From Phyllobacterium sp. 21LDTY02-6 (lineage in GTDB: Bacteria; Pseudomonadota; Alphaproteobacteria; Rhizobiales; Rhizobiaceae): a stretch of DNA of 64,000 bases. Made by a program: the position numbers and the translations under genes. Shown here piece by piece: positions 51,937 through 62,219 of this stretch. How positions within the stretch are numbered: position 1 is the stretch's first letter; each line of letters begins with the position of its first letter. Where the stretch lies: positions 489,435 through 553,434 of the forward strand of contig NZ_JAMJWD020000002.1 of assembly GCF_023554255.2 (NCBI RefSeq), in the 5' to 3' direction. A model generated the notes under the pieces. It was given only the letters and a program-made list of their open reading frames with translations. It was not told where the DNA came from and made no database searches.

Positions 51937-53030
51937 CGGCGATTCGCCACAAGCGAGCGCGGGACCAGCGCATAGAAATCCGCCTCGTGGCGTATGCCGC
52001 CGGCGATCTCGCCGGCCCCATCGCCGGAGCCGGCGAAGAGGTCTCCCCTGGCCGCACCGACGATCGCGGAACCCGTATCCTGCGCGATCATGAGGCGCGA
52101 GAAAGGCTCTCCGCCAAATGCCCGCAAATCGGGAGCATGGATATGGAAGGGTGTGCCGAATGTATGGAGCAGGCGGTCGACCGCGAGCGAACGCCCGGGC
52201 TCCAGCGGCACTTTGGCTGCGGCCACGGGGCCCAGCGATGGGTCGTCCACCGGCGCTTCGCGAAAGAAAATATAGGACCGGTTGTTCCACAGAAGGTCGT
52301 CAACCTGCTCCGGATGAGCCGCGAGCCAGGCGCGGATGGACTGCATGGATATGTCGTCCGGTGCAATTTCGCCCCGATCGATCAATATCCGGCCGATGCC
52401 GGTGAAGCGGTGGCCGGTCTTGGCCGCATAGGTGAACCGCCGCAGGCTGCCATCGGGCATTGTCAGCCTTGCCGCCCCCTGAACATGGATGAAGAAGGCA
52501 TCGACCTTGCTTTCGACGAAGACGAGTTCGAGCCCCCGTCCGGCGAGCGCGCCCTGATCCACCGCCCGGCGGTCGAAATATTCCACCAGCACGCCGTCCG
52601 TGCTGCGGCGGGCGAAGGCGAAATAGGGATCGAGGCCTTGCGGTCGATTGTCGTCATCGACATCGACGAGATCGGCGGGGCGAGCGAGCAGCGGAACGTT
52701 AAACCGTTCCGTCCGAACCGGCGAACCGGCCAGTTCCGGCTCGTAATAACCCGTCACGAAGCCCGGCTGCTCGGCAATGATGCGCGCCGGGACAAACCAT
52801 TTTTCGAAGAAGGCGCGCGCTTCGGCATCGGTGCGGATCGATGTTTCACGTGAATCAGCGAAGGCGGGCTCAAGGGCGGCGAGGCTTATTCCGAGCGCAC
52901 CGGATCTGTAGGGCTTGTTCAATATCTGATGGGCCGAGCGGCGAAACGCCGTGAAGGCCGCAAGTTGCCTGTCCGCGCCCCACCCCGGACACTCGCTGAA
53001 TTCCACCGGGTTGAACACGGGTGAAAGCAT
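51933..53030 (-). CDS. mltA: Membrane-bound lytic murein transglycosylase A, MltA family (no signal peptide seen)
   Basis: 365 aa. The MltA fold is clear: GFVTGYYEPELAGSPVRTER, the insertion HVQGAARLTMPDG, and the C-terminal 3D domain IAQDTGSAIVGAARGDLFAG, whose Asp is the catalytic acid. The N-terminus MLSPVFNPVEFSECPGWG lacks a signal peptide or lipobox, and an in-frame stop lies 21-24 bases upstream, so no longer form exists. Other rhizobial MltA proteins also start this way (from memory). Coupled to smr downstream and 21 bases after the TimA-like gene. Confidence 0.95.
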   Translation of the reverse strand: MLSPVFNPVEFSECPGWGADRQLAAFTAFRRSAHQILNKPYRSGALGISLAALEPAFADSRETSIRTDAEARAFFEKWFVPARIIAEQPGFVTGYYEPELAGSPVRTERFNVPLLARPADLVDVDDDNRPQGLDPYFAFARRSTDGVLVEYFDRRAVDQGALAGRGLELVFVESKVDAFFIHVQGAARLTMPDGSLRRFTYAAKTGHRFTGIGRILIDRGEIAPDDISMQSIRAWLAAHPEQVDDLLWNNRSYIFFREAPVDDPSLGPVAAAKVPLEPGRSLAVDRLLHTFGTPFHIHAPDLRAFGGEPFSRLMIAQDTGSAIVGAARGDLFAGSGDGAGEIAGGIRHEADFYALVPRSLVANRR

Positions 53031-53051
53031 GGTTCTTCGGCTCCGGCGGAG

Positions 53052-53747
53052 CTATTCTTCTGCTTCGGTCGCGACGAGTTTCCAGTTGGGATCCTTCGAC
53101 CGCGCATCCCGGGCAAACGTCCAGACATCCTTGACCTCGACAACGGCTTCCTTGTCGCCGTCGATGACATTGTCTTCCTTGTCGAGCGTTGCGGAGATGA
53201 GCTCGCTGACGACACGAACCGTCACATGCGCCTCATTGCCCTTCATCTCGGCGCCGATTATATCCGCTTTGTTGATGCCGACGAAGGAAGATTGCACCTT
53301 CTCGCCGCGCGACTCGCGATCGGCAATGGCCGACACGAAGCCATCGAACACCTCTCGCGACAGCAAGGATTTCAACGTCTTCCGGTCGCCATCGGCGAAC
53401 GACATGACGATCATCTCATAGGCCATCTTGGAGCCTTCGATGAACTTGTCCGGATCGAAGCCCGGATCGGCAGTGGCGATCGCCCGCAACCCGTCATTCA
53501 CCGGCGTGCCGGGCTTCGCCGCCGCATCGATGCGCTCGAAGGGATTTTCCTTCTGCTCGCCCCGGCGCGGAAGCGAGACCACATTGTCCAGCGCCTTGCC
53601 ATTGTCCTCGACCTCGGCTGTGCGGGAATAGGGATTGAACGGCGGACGTTCATTTCCGGTGCGACGGCCAAGGACCTTGCGCAGCTGCAGGAAAATGACC
53701 ACTGCCGCCACGAAGAAGAAGATTGTTCCAAAGTCCAGATATTCCAT
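53052..53747 (-). CDS. timA: Tim44/TimA-family membrane-anchored adaptor
   Basis: 231 aa from the ATG at 53747 (MEYLDFGTIFFFVAAVVIFL); an ATG at 53759 would add four residues. A single N-terminal transmembrane helix (about 8-25) is followed by a basic linker (LRKVLGRRTGNERPPF) and a C-terminal Tim44-like domain from about 85 (PGFDPDKFIEGSKMAYEMIV). Homologues are mitochondrial Tim44 relatives; Caulobacter TimA is anchored to the inner membrane. Divergent from fxsA over 175 bases. Confidence 0.93.
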   Translation of the reverse strand: MEYLDFGTIFFFVAAVVIFLQLRKVLGRRTGNERPPFNPYSRTAEVEDNGKALDNVVSLPRRGEQKENPFERIDAAAKPGTPVNDGLRAIATADPGFDPDKFIEGSKMAYEMIVMSFADGDRKTLKSLLSREVFDGFVSAIADRESRGEKVQSSFVGINKADIIGAEMKGNEAHVTVRVVSELISATLDKEDNVIDGDKEAVVEVKDVWTFARDARSKDPNWKLVATEAEE

Positions 53748-53922
53748 GTCGCCTGCCATTCATCCAGCTGTTCATTTCCGGTTTTCGATCTCCGCCGAAA
53801 TACCAAAAACATATAGATTGCCAAACACAATCATACAAATACTCTTCTTGATACCTATATAGGCACGAAATCCATATCGGCTATGGCAAATAGGCCTTAT
53901 GCGCCTGGAAAGGTAAATTCGT

Positions 53923-54411
53923 TTGCGATCGTTCATTCCCCTGTTTCTGCTGGCGCTTCCTTTTCTCGAGATCGCCGGCTTTATAGTCGTCGGCAGCGAG
54001 ATCGGTGTCCTGCCAACACTTGGCCTCATCATACTCTCAATGTTTGTCGGTGTCTTTCTCCTGCGCTTTCAGGGTTTCGGCCTGATCCAGAGGATACGCC
54101 AGGAAGCGGCGGCGGGCCGCACGCCAGGTCGCGAGCTCGTCCATGGCGTAATGTTGTTCATCGCGGCCCTGCTGTTGATCATTCCGGGATTCATTACCGA
54201 TATAATCGGGCTGCTTCTCTTCATTCCCGCCATACGCGAAATCGGCTGGCGCCTTGTCAGCGACCGGATCGTCGTGGTGGACGGCATGAGGCGCGGCGGC
54301 GCACGCCCGTCCGCCGGCCCCTCCAATGGCCGTGACCGGGTCATAGACCTCAACCCCGACGACTATAATAGCGACCCGAATCCACGCTCGCCCTGGAAGC
54401 CCGACGAATAG
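53923..54411 (+). CDS. fxsA: FxsA-family inner membrane protein
   Basis: 162 aa from a TTG start at 53923, with AAAGG nine bases upstream; reading TTG as Met gives [20 protein letters not shown]. Three to four helices (residues 1-60 and 75-105) and a charged C-terminal tail. E. coli FxsA (YjeG) counters phage F exclusion of T7; its cellular role is unknown. 118 bases before secB on the same strand. Confidence 0.9.
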   Translation: MRSFIPLFLLALPFLEIAGFIVVGSEIGVLPTLGLIILSMFVGVFLLRFQGFGLIQRIRQEAAAGRTPGRELVHGVMLFIAALLLIIPGFITDIIGLLLFIPAIREIGWRLVSDRIVVVDGMRRGGARPSAGPSNGRDRVIDLNPDDYNSDPNPRSPWKPDE

Positions 54412-54529
54412 GACATGGTACGATGGGATTAGAGCCGGCGGCTTGCCTCGTCCCACCACACATGCTAGCCAGCCTTCATTCACTTTGAGAGCCGCCGCGG
54501 CGGGTGCAACAGAAGAAGGTTTCCAGACA

Positions 54530-55036
54530 ATGGCTCAACAGCCTGACGAAAAGGCCGAGAACGGCAGCGAAGCGACCAATGGGAATGGATCGGTTCAACA
54601 GCAGACGCTGAACATTCTGGCTCAGTACGTAAAGGATCTTTCCTTTGAGAGCCCCGGCTCGCCCTTGTCGCTGCGTCCGCGCGAAAAGGCCCCGGGCATC
54701 AGCATCAATGTGAACGTCAACGCCAATCCGATTGCGGAGACCGATTTCGACGTCGTGCTTACGCTTTCGGCCAAGGCTGCCGACGGCAAGGATGTCCTGT
54801 TCAACGTGGAACTGGTCTATGGCGGTGTGTTCCGCCTCGAGGGTTTCCCGCAGGAGCACATGCTTCCGCTGCTGTTCATCGAATGCCCTCGCCTGCTCTT
54901 CCCGTTTGCGCGGCAGATCATCGCCGAGGCGACCCGCAATGGCGGCTTCCCGCCGCTGATGATCGATCCGATCGATTTTGCGCAGATGTTCCAGCAGCGC
55001 ATGGCCGAAGAACAGACCAAGGCTCAGGTCAGCTGA
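54530..55036 (+). CDS. secB: Protein-export chaperone SecB
   Basis: 168 aa from the ATG at 54530 ([20 protein letters not shown]); the upstream open frame is not SecB-like. A tetrameric chaperone that keeps preproteins unfolded and delivers them to SecA. The core [23 protein letters not shown] and [20 protein letters not shown] is diagnostic. Convergent with dnaQ at a shared terminator. Confidence 0.97.
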   Translation: MAQQPDEKAENGSEATNGNGSVQQQTLNILAQYVKDLSFESPGSPLSLRPREKAPGISINVNVNANPIAETDFDVVLTLSAKAADGKDVLFNVELVYGGVFRLEGFPQEHMLPLLFIECPRLLFPFARQIIAEATRNGGFPPLMIDPIDFAQMFQQRMAEEQTKAQVS

Positions 55037-55080
55037 ACGGCTTGACGAAGCTTCGGATTTTCCGGATCGCGCTAAAACCA

Positions 55081-55106
55081 AACCCGGGCATCGACCCGGG
55101 TTTTTT
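55081..55106 (+). terminator. Terminator of secB shared with dnaQ
   Basis: Stem AACCCGGG (55081-55088) with CCCGGGTT (55095-55102), then a T-run reaching the dnaQ stop codon. The hairpin is symmetric and A residues precede it, so it can serve both strands. Confidence 0.9.
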
Positions 55107-55813
55107 CATACTGCGGCAAGGCGCGCCTTCCACAATGCCTTCTCTCCCAGCCTGTCCACCAGCGCGGCATGGGCGAGGCGTTCGGCTTCGGTCAGACGCG
55201 GTGGAAGCGGAACTGGCCGTTGCGACAGGACAATCGCGCTGGCCTGGCCGGCTTCGCTCCAGTTTCCTGGCTGTTCGGCAACCGTCAGGCCGAGAGCAGT
55301 CTGCTTGCCGCCGATCAGCTCGATATAAACTTCCGCCAGCAATTGCGAATCCAGCAAGGCGCCGTGCATGGTGCGATGGCTGTTGTCGATGCCGTAACGG
55401 CGGCAGAGCGCATCGAGGGAGTTCGGGCCCATCGGATGCTTCCGCCTGGCCAGTGCCAGCGTATCGACGACCCGGTCGCTCGTGATCGCGGGATGGCCGA
55501 GCCTGTTCAGTTCAGCATTGATGAAGCCCATGTCGAACGTCGCATTATGGGCCACGAGCTTGGCGCCATCGATGAATTCGAGGAATTCGTCGACGATCCC
55601 GGCAAACACGGGCTTGTCCATGAGGACGTCATTGCCGATACCGTGCACGGCAAGGGCTTCGGCATGCACCATGCGGCCGTCCGGATTGATATAGACGTGG
55701 AATGATCGACCGGTTGGAAAGCGGTTGACGAGTTCGACGCCGCCGATTTCGATAATCCGGTCATCGAGCCGATCAAGGCCTGTGGTTTCGGTATCGAATA
55801 TGATCTCGCGCAT
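55106..55813 (-). CDS. dnaQ: DNA polymerase III epsilon subunit (proofreading exonuclease)
   Basis: 235 aa from the ATG at 55813, preceded by GGAGCAACG. The DEDDh exonuclease motifs are visible: IIFDTETTGLDR, HNATFDMGFIN, and HRTMHGALLDSQLLAEVY. The short C-terminal tail is where the alpha subunit is bound. Separated from coaE by 92 bases, in the ppsR-maf-aroE-coaE-dnaQ order typical beside the origin in rhizobia. Confidence 0.97.
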   Translation of the reverse strand: MREIIFDTETTGLDRLDDRIIEIGGVELVNRFPTGRSFHVYINPDGRMVHAEALAVHGIGNDVLMDKPVFAGIVDEFLEFIDGAKLVAHNATFDMGFINAELNRLGHPAITSDRVVDTLALARRKHPMGPNSLDALCRRYGIDNSHRTMHGALLDSQLLAEVYIELIGGKQTALGLTVAEQPGNWSEAGQASAIVLSQRPVPLPPRLTEAERLAHAALVDRLGEKALWKARLAAV

Positions 55814-55905
55814 CGTTGCTCCTGGACCGCCGCTTTGCCTTTCCGTCCGATGCTTTAATCCGGATCGTGCGGCTGCTGCAAGCTTAACGGCCAATTCGCC
55901 TCGCG

Positions 55906-56502
55906 TCAGACGTCTCCGTCGATATCCACCAGGGATTTTATCAGCATGCGCACGGCATTGCGCGCTTCCGCCATTCCCTTGCTGGTATCAATGAGGAAAT
56001 CCGCCCTGGCGCGCTTCTCCGCATCGGGCATCTGCCGCGCCAGAATGGAGTTCAGTTTCTCTTCGTCCATGTCCTGGCGCGCCAGAACGCGTTGCCGCTG
56101 CACGTCCGCCGGTGCCGTAACGACGAGCACCTTGTCGACACGTCCGCGTGCGCCTGTCTCGAACAGCAGCGGGATGTCGAGGACGATCAGCTTTTCCCCG
56201 GCGCTCCGTGCCTGCTCGCGAAACTCCTGTTCCTGTCGCTGCACCAGCGGATGGATTATCGCTTCGAGCCGCTTCAAGGCGTCGGGATTGCCCAATACAT
56301 GTTGCGCAAGCTTCTTTCGATCGACGCCATCCGGCCCTGTCGTCCCGGGGAATTCTGCTTCGATCAACGGAATCGCCGCGCCCGAATAAAGCCGGTGCAC
56401 GGCATCATCGGCAGAATAGACCGGTATTCCTTCGTCGAGAAACATCTGCGCCGTGGTAGATTTTCCCATCCCGATCGAGCCGGTGAGGCCGAGAACGATC
56501 AT
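55906..56502 (-). CDS. coaE: Dephospho-CoA kinase
   Basis: 198 aa from the ATG at 56502, overlapping the aroE stop (ATGA). Last step of coenzyme A synthesis. Walker A is [12 protein letters not shown]; the CoA-binding [10 protein letters not shown] and [12 protein letters not shown] are present, and the lid [12 protein letters not shown]. coaA for the first step is in this window too. Confidence 0.98.
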   Translation of the reverse strand: MIVLGLTGSIGMGKSTTAQMFLDEGIPVYSADDAVHRLYSGAAIPLIEAEFPGTTGPDGVDRKKLAQHVLGNPDALKRLEAIIHPLVQRQEQEFREQARSAGEKLIVLDIPLLFETGARGRVDKVLVVTAPADVQRQRVLARQDMDEEKLNSILARQMPDAEKRARADFLIDTSKGMAEARNAVRMLIKSLVDIDGDV

Positions 56503-57341
56503 TTTGGCCGGCTGCCGCTGTTGGCCATGTCGGCGAGGACGATGTTGCGCAATTCGTCCGTGACGACGGGCCTGATGCCAAACCAATGTTCGAATCCGAA
56601 TACCGCCTGATGCAGGAGCATGCCGAGGCCATCCACCGTCGCCAGCCCATGGGCTCGGGCGGCACGCAGGAACGGCGTTTCAAGCGGAATATAGACGACA
56701 TCGGTAACCAGCGCGTCCTTTCTGGCCGGTGAAATGTCGAGGGTGAAGGCTTCCTTGCCTTCCATGCCGAGCGAGGTCGTATTGACGATCATGTCCGCCT
56801 GGCCGAGGAGCTCGGAAACCGCTGCCCATTCATGTGGCGTGACGGTGGGGCCGAACCTGTCGGCGAGTTCCTGCGCGCGCGACAATGTCCTGTTGGCCAC
56901 ATGGATTTCCGAGAATCCCCGCTGTTTCAGACCGTAGATGACGGCACGGCAGGCGCCGCCGGCACCGAGAATGAGCGCGGATTCTCGTTTGTCCCATCCG
57001 GGCTGCGATGCGTCCAGATTGGCGAGAAAGCCAAAAGCATCGGTATTTCCGCCGACAAGTTGGCCGTTCTCGAACCATAATGTGTTCACGGCACCGATTT
57101 CCTCCGCGGCGCCGTCACGCTTTTCGCACAGGTCGAATGCCCTTTCCTTATGGGGAAGTGTGACATTGCCGCCGATGTAGCCATTCGGTTCCAGGCTGGC
57201 GAGAAAATCGGCAAAGCCTTCCGGCGCGACTTCAATCGCCTGATAGCTGCCATCTATGCCATGCTGCTTCAGCCAATAGCCGTGGATGATTGGAGAACGG
57301 GAATGCCGGATCGGAAATCCGGTGACGAAAGCCTTAACCAT
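56499..57341 (-). CDS. aroE: Shikimate dehydrogenase (NADP+)
   Basis: 280 aa from the ATG at 57341, with AGGAG six bases upstream; it overlaps the maf stop by 8 bases. Fourth shikimate-pathway step. Shikimate-binding [16 protein letters not shown] and [11 protein letters not shown] (catalytic Lys), Asp in NTDAFGF, and NADP loop [13 protein letters not shown] and [12 protein letters not shown] are visible. Confidence 0.98.
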   Translation of the reverse strand: MVKAFVTGFPIRHSRSPIIHGYWLKQHGIDGSYQAIEVAPEGFADFLASLEPNGYIGGNVTLPHKERAFDLCEKRDGAAEEIGAVNTLWFENGQLVGGNTDAFGFLANLDASQPGWDKRESALILGAGGACRAVIYGLKQRGFSEIHVANRTLSRAQELADRFGPTVTPHEWAAVSELLGQADMIVNTTSLGMEGKEAFTLDISPARKDALVTDVVYIPLETPFLRAARAHGLATVDGLGMLLHQAVFGFEHWFGIRPVVTDELRNIVLADMANSGSRPK

Positions 57342-57927
57342 CAATGGCTCCTAGTTCGCGCAATTCAGCAAGCAACGGCAGCAAGGGAAGACCGACGATG
57401 GTGAAATAGTCACCCTCGACGCTCTTGAACAATTGAACACCTTCCCCCTCATACTGATAGGCGCCGACGCTTTGAAGTGCTATTTCGCCGACGCGGGAGA
57501 GATGTCTGCCGATAAATCCCGGATCAAGTTCCCTCAGCGTCATCCGCGCCACCGCGACGTGCCGCCACAAGGTCTGGCCGTCTCGGGCTATGACCACCGC
57601 GCTGTTCAGGTGATGCGTCTTTCCGGACAGTTTCAGCAATTGAAGCCGGGCCGCCTCCATGTCGGCAGGCTTGTGCAGTACCTCGTCATCCAGCGAAAGG
57701 GTCTGGTCGGAACCGATGACCAATGCGCCGGGATTGCTTTCGCTGACATCGAGTGCCTTCGCTTCCGCCAGAACAAGGGCGACATCTTCCGGCGATGCAC
57801 CACTGTCATAAAGCGGCGCCTCGACGGCCCTCTCATCGATATTTGCCGATCGCCCGGTGAATTCGACACCGGCATTCTTGAGGAGAAGCGCGCGAAAAGG
57901 GCTTTTCGACGCCAAGATGATAGCCAT
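57334..57927 (-). CDS. maf: Maf-family nucleotide pyrophosphatase
   Basis: 197 aa from the ATG at 57927 ([20 protein letters not shown]). Hydrolyses non-canonical or modified NTPs. The SxxR signature and the [16 protein letters not shown] and [14 protein letters not shown]-like ([16 protein letters not shown]) motifs are visible. Five bases after ppsR and coupled to aroE. Confidence 0.96.
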   Translation of the reverse strand: MAIILASKSPFRALLLKNAGVEFTGRSANIDERAVEAPLYDSGASPEDVALVLAEAKALDVSESNPGALVIGSDQTLSLDDEVLHKPADMEAARLQLLKLSGKTHHLNSAVVIARDGQTLWRHVAVARMTLRELDPGFIGRHLSRVGEIALQSVGAYQYEGEGVQLFKSVEGDYFTIVGLPLLPLLAELRELGAIDG

Positions 57928-57932
57928 TGTTT

Positions 57933-58766
57933 CTATCCCTGTTGCGATGCCGCCTGGGTTCGGAGTGCGAGAACAGCGGCAGCTGTTTCTTCTATCGACC
58001 GACGGGAAACGTCGATCGTCGGCCAATTGTGCCGGTGGCAGATCTGCCTCGCATAGGCGAGTTCTTCGATGATATTCGCCCTGTCGAGATAGCTATCGGC
58101 ATCAAATCCCTGCGTTGCGCCTAAAATACGGTGCTGGCGAACCTGCGATATCCGTTCCGCCGACGCCACGAGTCCCACGATCAGCGGCCTTTTTGCCGAT
58201 ATGATGGCTTCAGGCATCGGAACGCCGATGACGATCGGCACATTGACGGTCTTCACCCCGCGATTGGCGAGATAGATGCTCGTCGGCGTCTTGGACGTGC
58301 GGGAAATGCCGATCAGGATGACGTCCGCTTCCTCGATATCCGGCGGCAATTGGCCGTCATCATGCTCCATCGTGAAATTGAGCGCATCGATGCGGCGGAA
58401 ATATTCGGCGTTGAGCACATGTTGGGCGCCCACGCGCCGGCCGGCCGGGGTTCCGAGATAGGATTGAAAGGTGGCAAGCACGGGCTCGAGCACGGACACG
58501 CAGGGAACGCCGAGCTGGCTGCAATTCTCGTCGATCAATGCGGCCAGGCGCTGATCCACGATCGTGTAGAGTACGATTCCCGGCTCCGCATCGATGTTCT
58601 CCAGGACTTTCCTGATCTGCTTCTCGGTGCGGATGAGGGGGTAAATATGTTCGATCGCCCGCGCATGCGCATATTGCGCCGCGGCTGCCCTCCCCGCCGC
58701 AATGAGAGTCTCACCCGTGGCGTCAGAAATCATGTGAAGATGGAAGTAGCTGATCGCCTTGGTCAC
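57933..58766 (-). CDS. ppsR: PEP synthase / pyruvate phosphate dikinase regulatory protein
   Basis: 277 aa from a GTG at 58766, giving [20 protein letters not shown], the family N-terminus; AGGAG is 12 bases upstream. A DUF299 bifunctional ADP-dependent kinase and Pi-dependent pyrophosphorylase that switches PPDK or PEP synthase. The nucleotide loop is [15 protein letters not shown]. It is the first minus-strand gene left of the candidate origin, as in Caulobacter and rhizobia. Confidence 0.95.
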   Translation of the reverse strand: MTKAISYFHLHMISDATGETLIAAGRAAAAQYAHARAIEHIYPLIRTEKQIRKVLENIDAEPGIVLYTIVDQRLAALIDENCSQLGVPCVSVLEPVLATFQSYLGTPAGRRVGAQHVLNAEYFRRIDALNFTMEHDDGQLPPDIEEADVILIGISRTSKTPTSIYLANRGVKTVNVPIVIGVPMPEAIISAKRPLIVGLVASAERISQVRQHRILGATQGFDADSYLDRANIIEELAYARQICHRHNWPTIDVSRRSIEETAAAVLALRTQAASQQG

Positions 58767-59176
58767 AGAATTCTTTTGCTCCTGTTGAGAGCTGTGGAGA
58801 AAAGTCGGGATAATCCCCAAGTGATGGCAGCCATGTGGATTGTTGGCAAGTCATCCACAATGACCGCTGCTGTGGAACCATTGCCGGGGTCCAATGAACT
58901 ATGTGGATAGTTGCGACTTATCGTCTGCCATTCACAACTGATCCCCAGTATCGTCCACATGGTCTATTGCAGCATATCATTGTTTTTATTTGTTTTTATG
59001 CCAATATCAACAAAGCATGCGTTTGCATCCTGCTTTTATCCCGTCACGATGGCAAATCGGATGGGTGTGGGAAAATCGCGGCAATGTGTTAATTCCCACA
59101 ACTAACAGACTCTAAGAATCAGAAAATCCGAAATAGATCTAAATTTCTTTTTTAAGAGAAGGACGGGGAGAGGGAA
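58767..59176. other. oriC: Candidate chromosomal replication origin (oriC)
   Basis: The 410-base gap between divergent ppsR and hemE holds no gene. DnaA-box-like sites (consensus TTATCCACA or TGTGGATAA) with one mismatch: TGTGGAGAA 58793-58801, TCATCCACA 58851-58859, TGTGGATAG 58902-58910. With two: TGTGGATTG 58834-58842, TCGTCCACA 58951-58959, TGTGGGAAA 59066-59074. An AT-rich stretch with runs of T lies at about 58972-59000, a good unwinding element. GANTC methylation sites lie at 59108-59112 and 59116-59120. Position next to hemE matches the Caulobacter origin and rhizobial origins. I saw no TTAA-N7-TTAA CtrA site. Not proven without skew or marker-frequency data. Confidence 0.8.
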
Positions 59177-60199
59177 ATGGTCCGGAAAGTGATGCAAGTC
59201 CTTAAGGGCGAAACCGTCTATCCCCCGCCCATCTGGATGATGAGGCAGGCAGGAAGATACCTCCCCGAATACAGGGAGGTGAGAAAGACGGCCGGAAGTT
59301 TCCTCGACCTTTGCTATTCTCCCGATCTTGCAGTCGAGGTTACCCTGCAGCCGATACGTCGCTTCGGCTTCGACGCAGCCATCCTCTTTTCGGATATATT
59401 GGTGGTTCCGCATGCGCTCGGTCGCGACCTGAGATTCGAGGAAGGCCGTGGTCCACTGATGACGCCGATCGACACGGACGGCATATTCTGGCTCGAAGCC
59501 AAGGGCGCAGCTGATCGGCTGGAGCCGGTCTACGAGACGGTCCGGCTGCTGCGCCAGCAACTGCCTGCGGAAACCACGCTGCTCGGCTTCTGCGGGGCGC
59601 CCTGGACCGTTGCGACCTATATGATCGCCGGTCATGGAACGCCCGACCAGGCGCCAGCACGCCTGTTCGCCTATCGTCATCCGGACGTGTTCGAAAAGCT
59701 GCTGCAGGTGATCGTGGAAGTTTCGGCCGAATATCTGATCCGGCAGATCGATGCCGGTGCCGATGCGGTCCAGATATTCGATTCATGGTCGGGTGTGCTC
59801 GACGAGGATTGTTTCGAGAGATATTGCGTCAAACCCGTTGCCGATATCGTCGCAAGGGTGCGGAAGTCGCATCCGGAGGTGCCGATCATCGGCTTTCCCA
59901 AGGGTGCGGGCATGCTCTACACGGATTATAGGCAGCGAACCGGAGTGACCGCGCTGGGGCTCGACTGGTCGGTGCCGCTTTCCTTTGCATCCAAACTGCA
60001 GGCCGGCGGAACCGTGCAGGGCAATCTCGACCCATTGCGCGTCGTTGCCGGGGGGCAGGCGCTCGATGAAGGTGTCGATCGGATCATGTCGGCGCTCGGC
60101 AACGGTCCGCTCATCTTCAATCTCGGACATGGTATAACGCCGGACGCACCGCTGGCCCATGTGGAGCAATTGGTGAACCGCGTTCGCCAGGCGCGTTGA
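59177..60199 (+). CDS. hemE: Uroporphyrinogen decarboxylase
   Basis: 340 aa, with GGGGAGAGG before the ATG. Removes four carboxyls from uroporphyrinogen III to give coproporphyrinogen. The signature [17 protein letters not shown] and the [16 protein letters not shown] motif are present. First plus-strand gene right of the origin, with hemJ 24 bases behind. Confidence 0.98.
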   Translation: MVRKVMQVLKGETVYPPPIWMMRQAGRYLPEYREVRKTAGSFLDLCYSPDLAVEVTLQPIRRFGFDAAILFSDILVVPHALGRDLRFEEGRGPLMTPIDTDGIFWLEAKGAADRLEPVYETVRLLRQQLPAETTLLGFCGAPWTVATYMIAGHGTPDQAPARLFAYRHPDVFEKLLQVIVEVSAEYLIRQIDAGADAVQIFDSWSGVLDEDCFERYCVKPVADIVARVRKSHPEVPIIGFPKGAGMLYTDYRQRTGVTALGLDWSVPLSFASKLQAGGTVQGNLDPLRVVAGGQALDEGVDRIMSALGNGPLIFNLGHGITPDAPLAHVEQLVNRVRQAR

Positions 60200-60223
60200 G
60201 ATAGTCACAAGGGAGAGAAGACG

Positions 60224-60757
60224 ATGGCTGATGAAGAGAAAAGAGATGATGCGAAGGTGCCTGTCCTGCCGCGGATCATCGTCGCAGCGGTTGCGGTCAT
60301 TGCGATCATCTTCGTCTTTCTCTATCCGGATCAGTCATATCTATGGGTGAAGGCGCTGCATGTGGTCGCCGTCATTTCATGGATGGCCGGCATGCTCTAT
60401 CTGCCGCGGCTTTTCGTCTATCATTGCGCGGCGGAGCCCGGATCGGCCCAATCTGAAACCTTCAAGGTGATGGAGAACAGGCTGCTGAAGGCCATTGTCA
60501 ATCCGGCCATGGGCGTGACATGGCTGGCGGGCCTCTGGCTGGCCTGGCATACCGCCGCCTATCAGGATGGCTGGTTCCATGTGAAGTTCCTCGCGGTCCT
60601 GCTTCTGTCGGGACTGCACGGATTTTTCACCAAGTCGGTGCGCCTGTTCGCTGCCGACAAAAACGAGAAATCGCAGCGCTTCTGGCGGATGATGAACGAG
60701 GTGCCGGCATTGCTCATGGTCGTCATCGTCATCATGGTCATCATTAGGCCATTTTGA
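60224..60757 (+). CDS. hemJ: Protoporphyrinogen IX oxidase HemJ
   Basis: 177 aa. Four hydrophobic helices: residues about 17-35, 43-63, 88-110 and 118-140, with a C-terminal one at 160-177. HemJ is the oxygen-independent, cofactor-poor enzyme of many alphas. Conserved VKALHVVAVISWMAGMLYLPRL (His of KALH) and FLAVLLLSGLHGFF are present. Second heme gene beside hemE. Confidence 0.95.
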   Translation: MADEEKRDDAKVPVLPRIIVAAVAVIAIIFVFLYPDQSYLWVKALHVVAVISWMAGMLYLPRLFVYHCAAEPGSAQSETFKVMENRLLKAIVNPAMGVTWLAGLWLAWHTAAYQDGWFHVKFLAVLLLSGLHGFFTKSVRLFAADKNEKSQRFWRMMNEVPALLMVVIVIMVIIRPF

Positions 60758-60870
60758 TTCATTACTAATATTGCATCGTCTATCAAATCCAGTCATGAAA
60801 TCCCTTGCCCTCCTATTCATGATTGGTTAGATAGGGCCTCTCCTTACGGAAATACCGCCGTGGTAATATC

Positions 60871-60888
60871 GCCATTCGCCCGAATGGC
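60871..60888. repeat. Palindrome in the rho leader
   Basis: GCCATTCG-CC-CGAATGGC is a perfect 8-bp arm palindrome, 66 bases before the rho ATG. The neighbouring TACC-GCCG-TGGTA (about 60853-60865) is a second hairpin. Neither is followed by a T-run. They could shape a rho leader; E. coli rho is autoregulated by attenuation in its leader. Confidence 0.45.
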
Positions 60889-60953
60889 ACCGCATTCAGG
60901 CATTGTCATTTCCCTCCCCCAATCAATCTCATAGAAATCAGAGTTCCGCACAC

Positions 60954-62219
60954 ATGCAGGAAATGAAACTACAAGAACTAAAAAACAAGACAGCGGTGGA
61001 CCTTCTGGCGTTCGCCGAATCGCTGGAGGTGGAGAACGCCAGCGTGATGCGCAAACAGGAACTGATGTTTGCGATACTCAAGAAACTGGCCTCGCAAGAG
61101 GTCGAAATCATCGGCGAAGGCGTGGTCGAGATTCTGCAGGATGGCTTTGGCTTCATGCGTTCCGCCAATGCAAACTATCTCCCTGGCCCCGATGACATCT
61201 ATATTTCTCCCTCGCAGATCCGGCGTTTTTCGCTGAAGACCGGCGATACGGTCGAAGGCCCCATTCGCGGCCCCAAGGAAGGCGAACGCTATTTCGCACT
61301 ACTGAAGGTCAATACGGTCAATTTCGAAGACCCTGAAAAGATCCGCCACAAGATCCATTTCGACAATCTTACGCCGCTCTATCCGAACGAGCGTTTCAAG
61401 ATGGAGCTGGAAAACCCGACGACCAAGGACCTTTCGGCCCGCGTCATCGATCTTGTCGCTCCTCTGGGCAAAGGCCAGCGCGGTCTGATCGTCGCCCCGC
61501 CACGCACGGGTAAGACCGTGTTGCTCCAGAATATCGCCCATTCCATCACCGCCAATCATCCGGAATGCTACCTCATCGTCCTCCTGATCGACGAACGGCC
61601 GGAAGAAGTGACGGACATGCAGCGTTCGGTGAAGGGCGAGGTTGTCTCCTCCACCTTCGACGAGCCTGCCTCTCGCCACGTGCAAGTGGCCGAAATGGTG
61701 ATCGAGAAGGCGAAGCGCCTGGTCGAGCATGGCCGCGACGTGGTTATCCTCCTCGATTCGATCACGCGCCTTGGCCGCGCCTACAACACGGTCGTTCCTT
61801 CATCGGGCAAGGTATTGACGGGTGGTGTCGACGCCAATGCGCTGCAGCGCCCCAAGCGCTTCTTCGGCGCAGCGCGCAATATCGAGGAAGGCGGCTCGCT
61901 CACCATCATCGCAACGGCGCTGATCGATACCGGCAGCCGCATGGACGAAGTGATCTTCGAAGAATTCAAGGGTACCGGCAATTCGGAAATCGTGCTCGAC
62001 CGCAAGGTTGCGGACAAGCGTATCTTCCCGGCAATGGATATTCTCAAATCCGGCACGCGCAAGGAAGACCTGCTCGTTCCGCGCCAGGACCTGCAGAAGA
62101 TTTTCGTCTTGCGCCGTATTCTTGCGCCGATGGGCACGACGGACGCCATCGAGTTCCTCATCGACAAGCTCAAGCAGACGAAGACCAATGGCGAATTCTT
62201 CGACTCGATGAATACCTAG
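60954..62219 (+). CDS. rho: Transcription termination factor Rho
   Basis: 421 aa from the ATG at 60954 ([20 protein letters not shown]), the rhizobial length; a TTG at 60903 is less likely. Hexameric RNA helicase. Order: N-terminal helical domain, RNA-binding OB fold ([20 protein letters not shown]), ATPase with Walker A APPRTGKT, and the secondary RNA site. The 3' end overlaps the convergent YyaL-type gene by four bases. Confidence 0.99.
   Translation: MQEMKLQELKNKTAVDLLAFAESLEVENASVMRKQELMFAILKKLASQEVEIIGEGVVEILQDGFGFMRSANANYLPGPDDIYISPSQIRRFSLKTGDTVEGPIRGPKEGERYFALLKVNTVNFEDPEKIRHKIHFDNLTPLYPNERFKMELENPTTKDLSARVIDLVAPLGKGQRGLIVAPPRTGKTVLLQNIAHSITANHPECYLIVLLIDERPEEVTDMQRSVKGEVVSSTFDEPASRHVQVAEMVIEKAKRLVEHGRDVVILLDSITRLGRAYNTVVPSSGKVLTGGVDANALQRPKRFFGAARNIEEGGSLTIIATALIDTGSRMDEVIFEEFKGTGNSEIVLDRKVADKRIFPAMDILKSGTRKEDLLVPRQDLQKIFVLRRILAPMGTTDAIEFLIDKLKQTKTNGEFFDSMNT

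Noticed and set aside
58861-58880. TGTGGAACC as a further DnaA box
   Set aside because: Three mismatches to the consensus; too weak to count.
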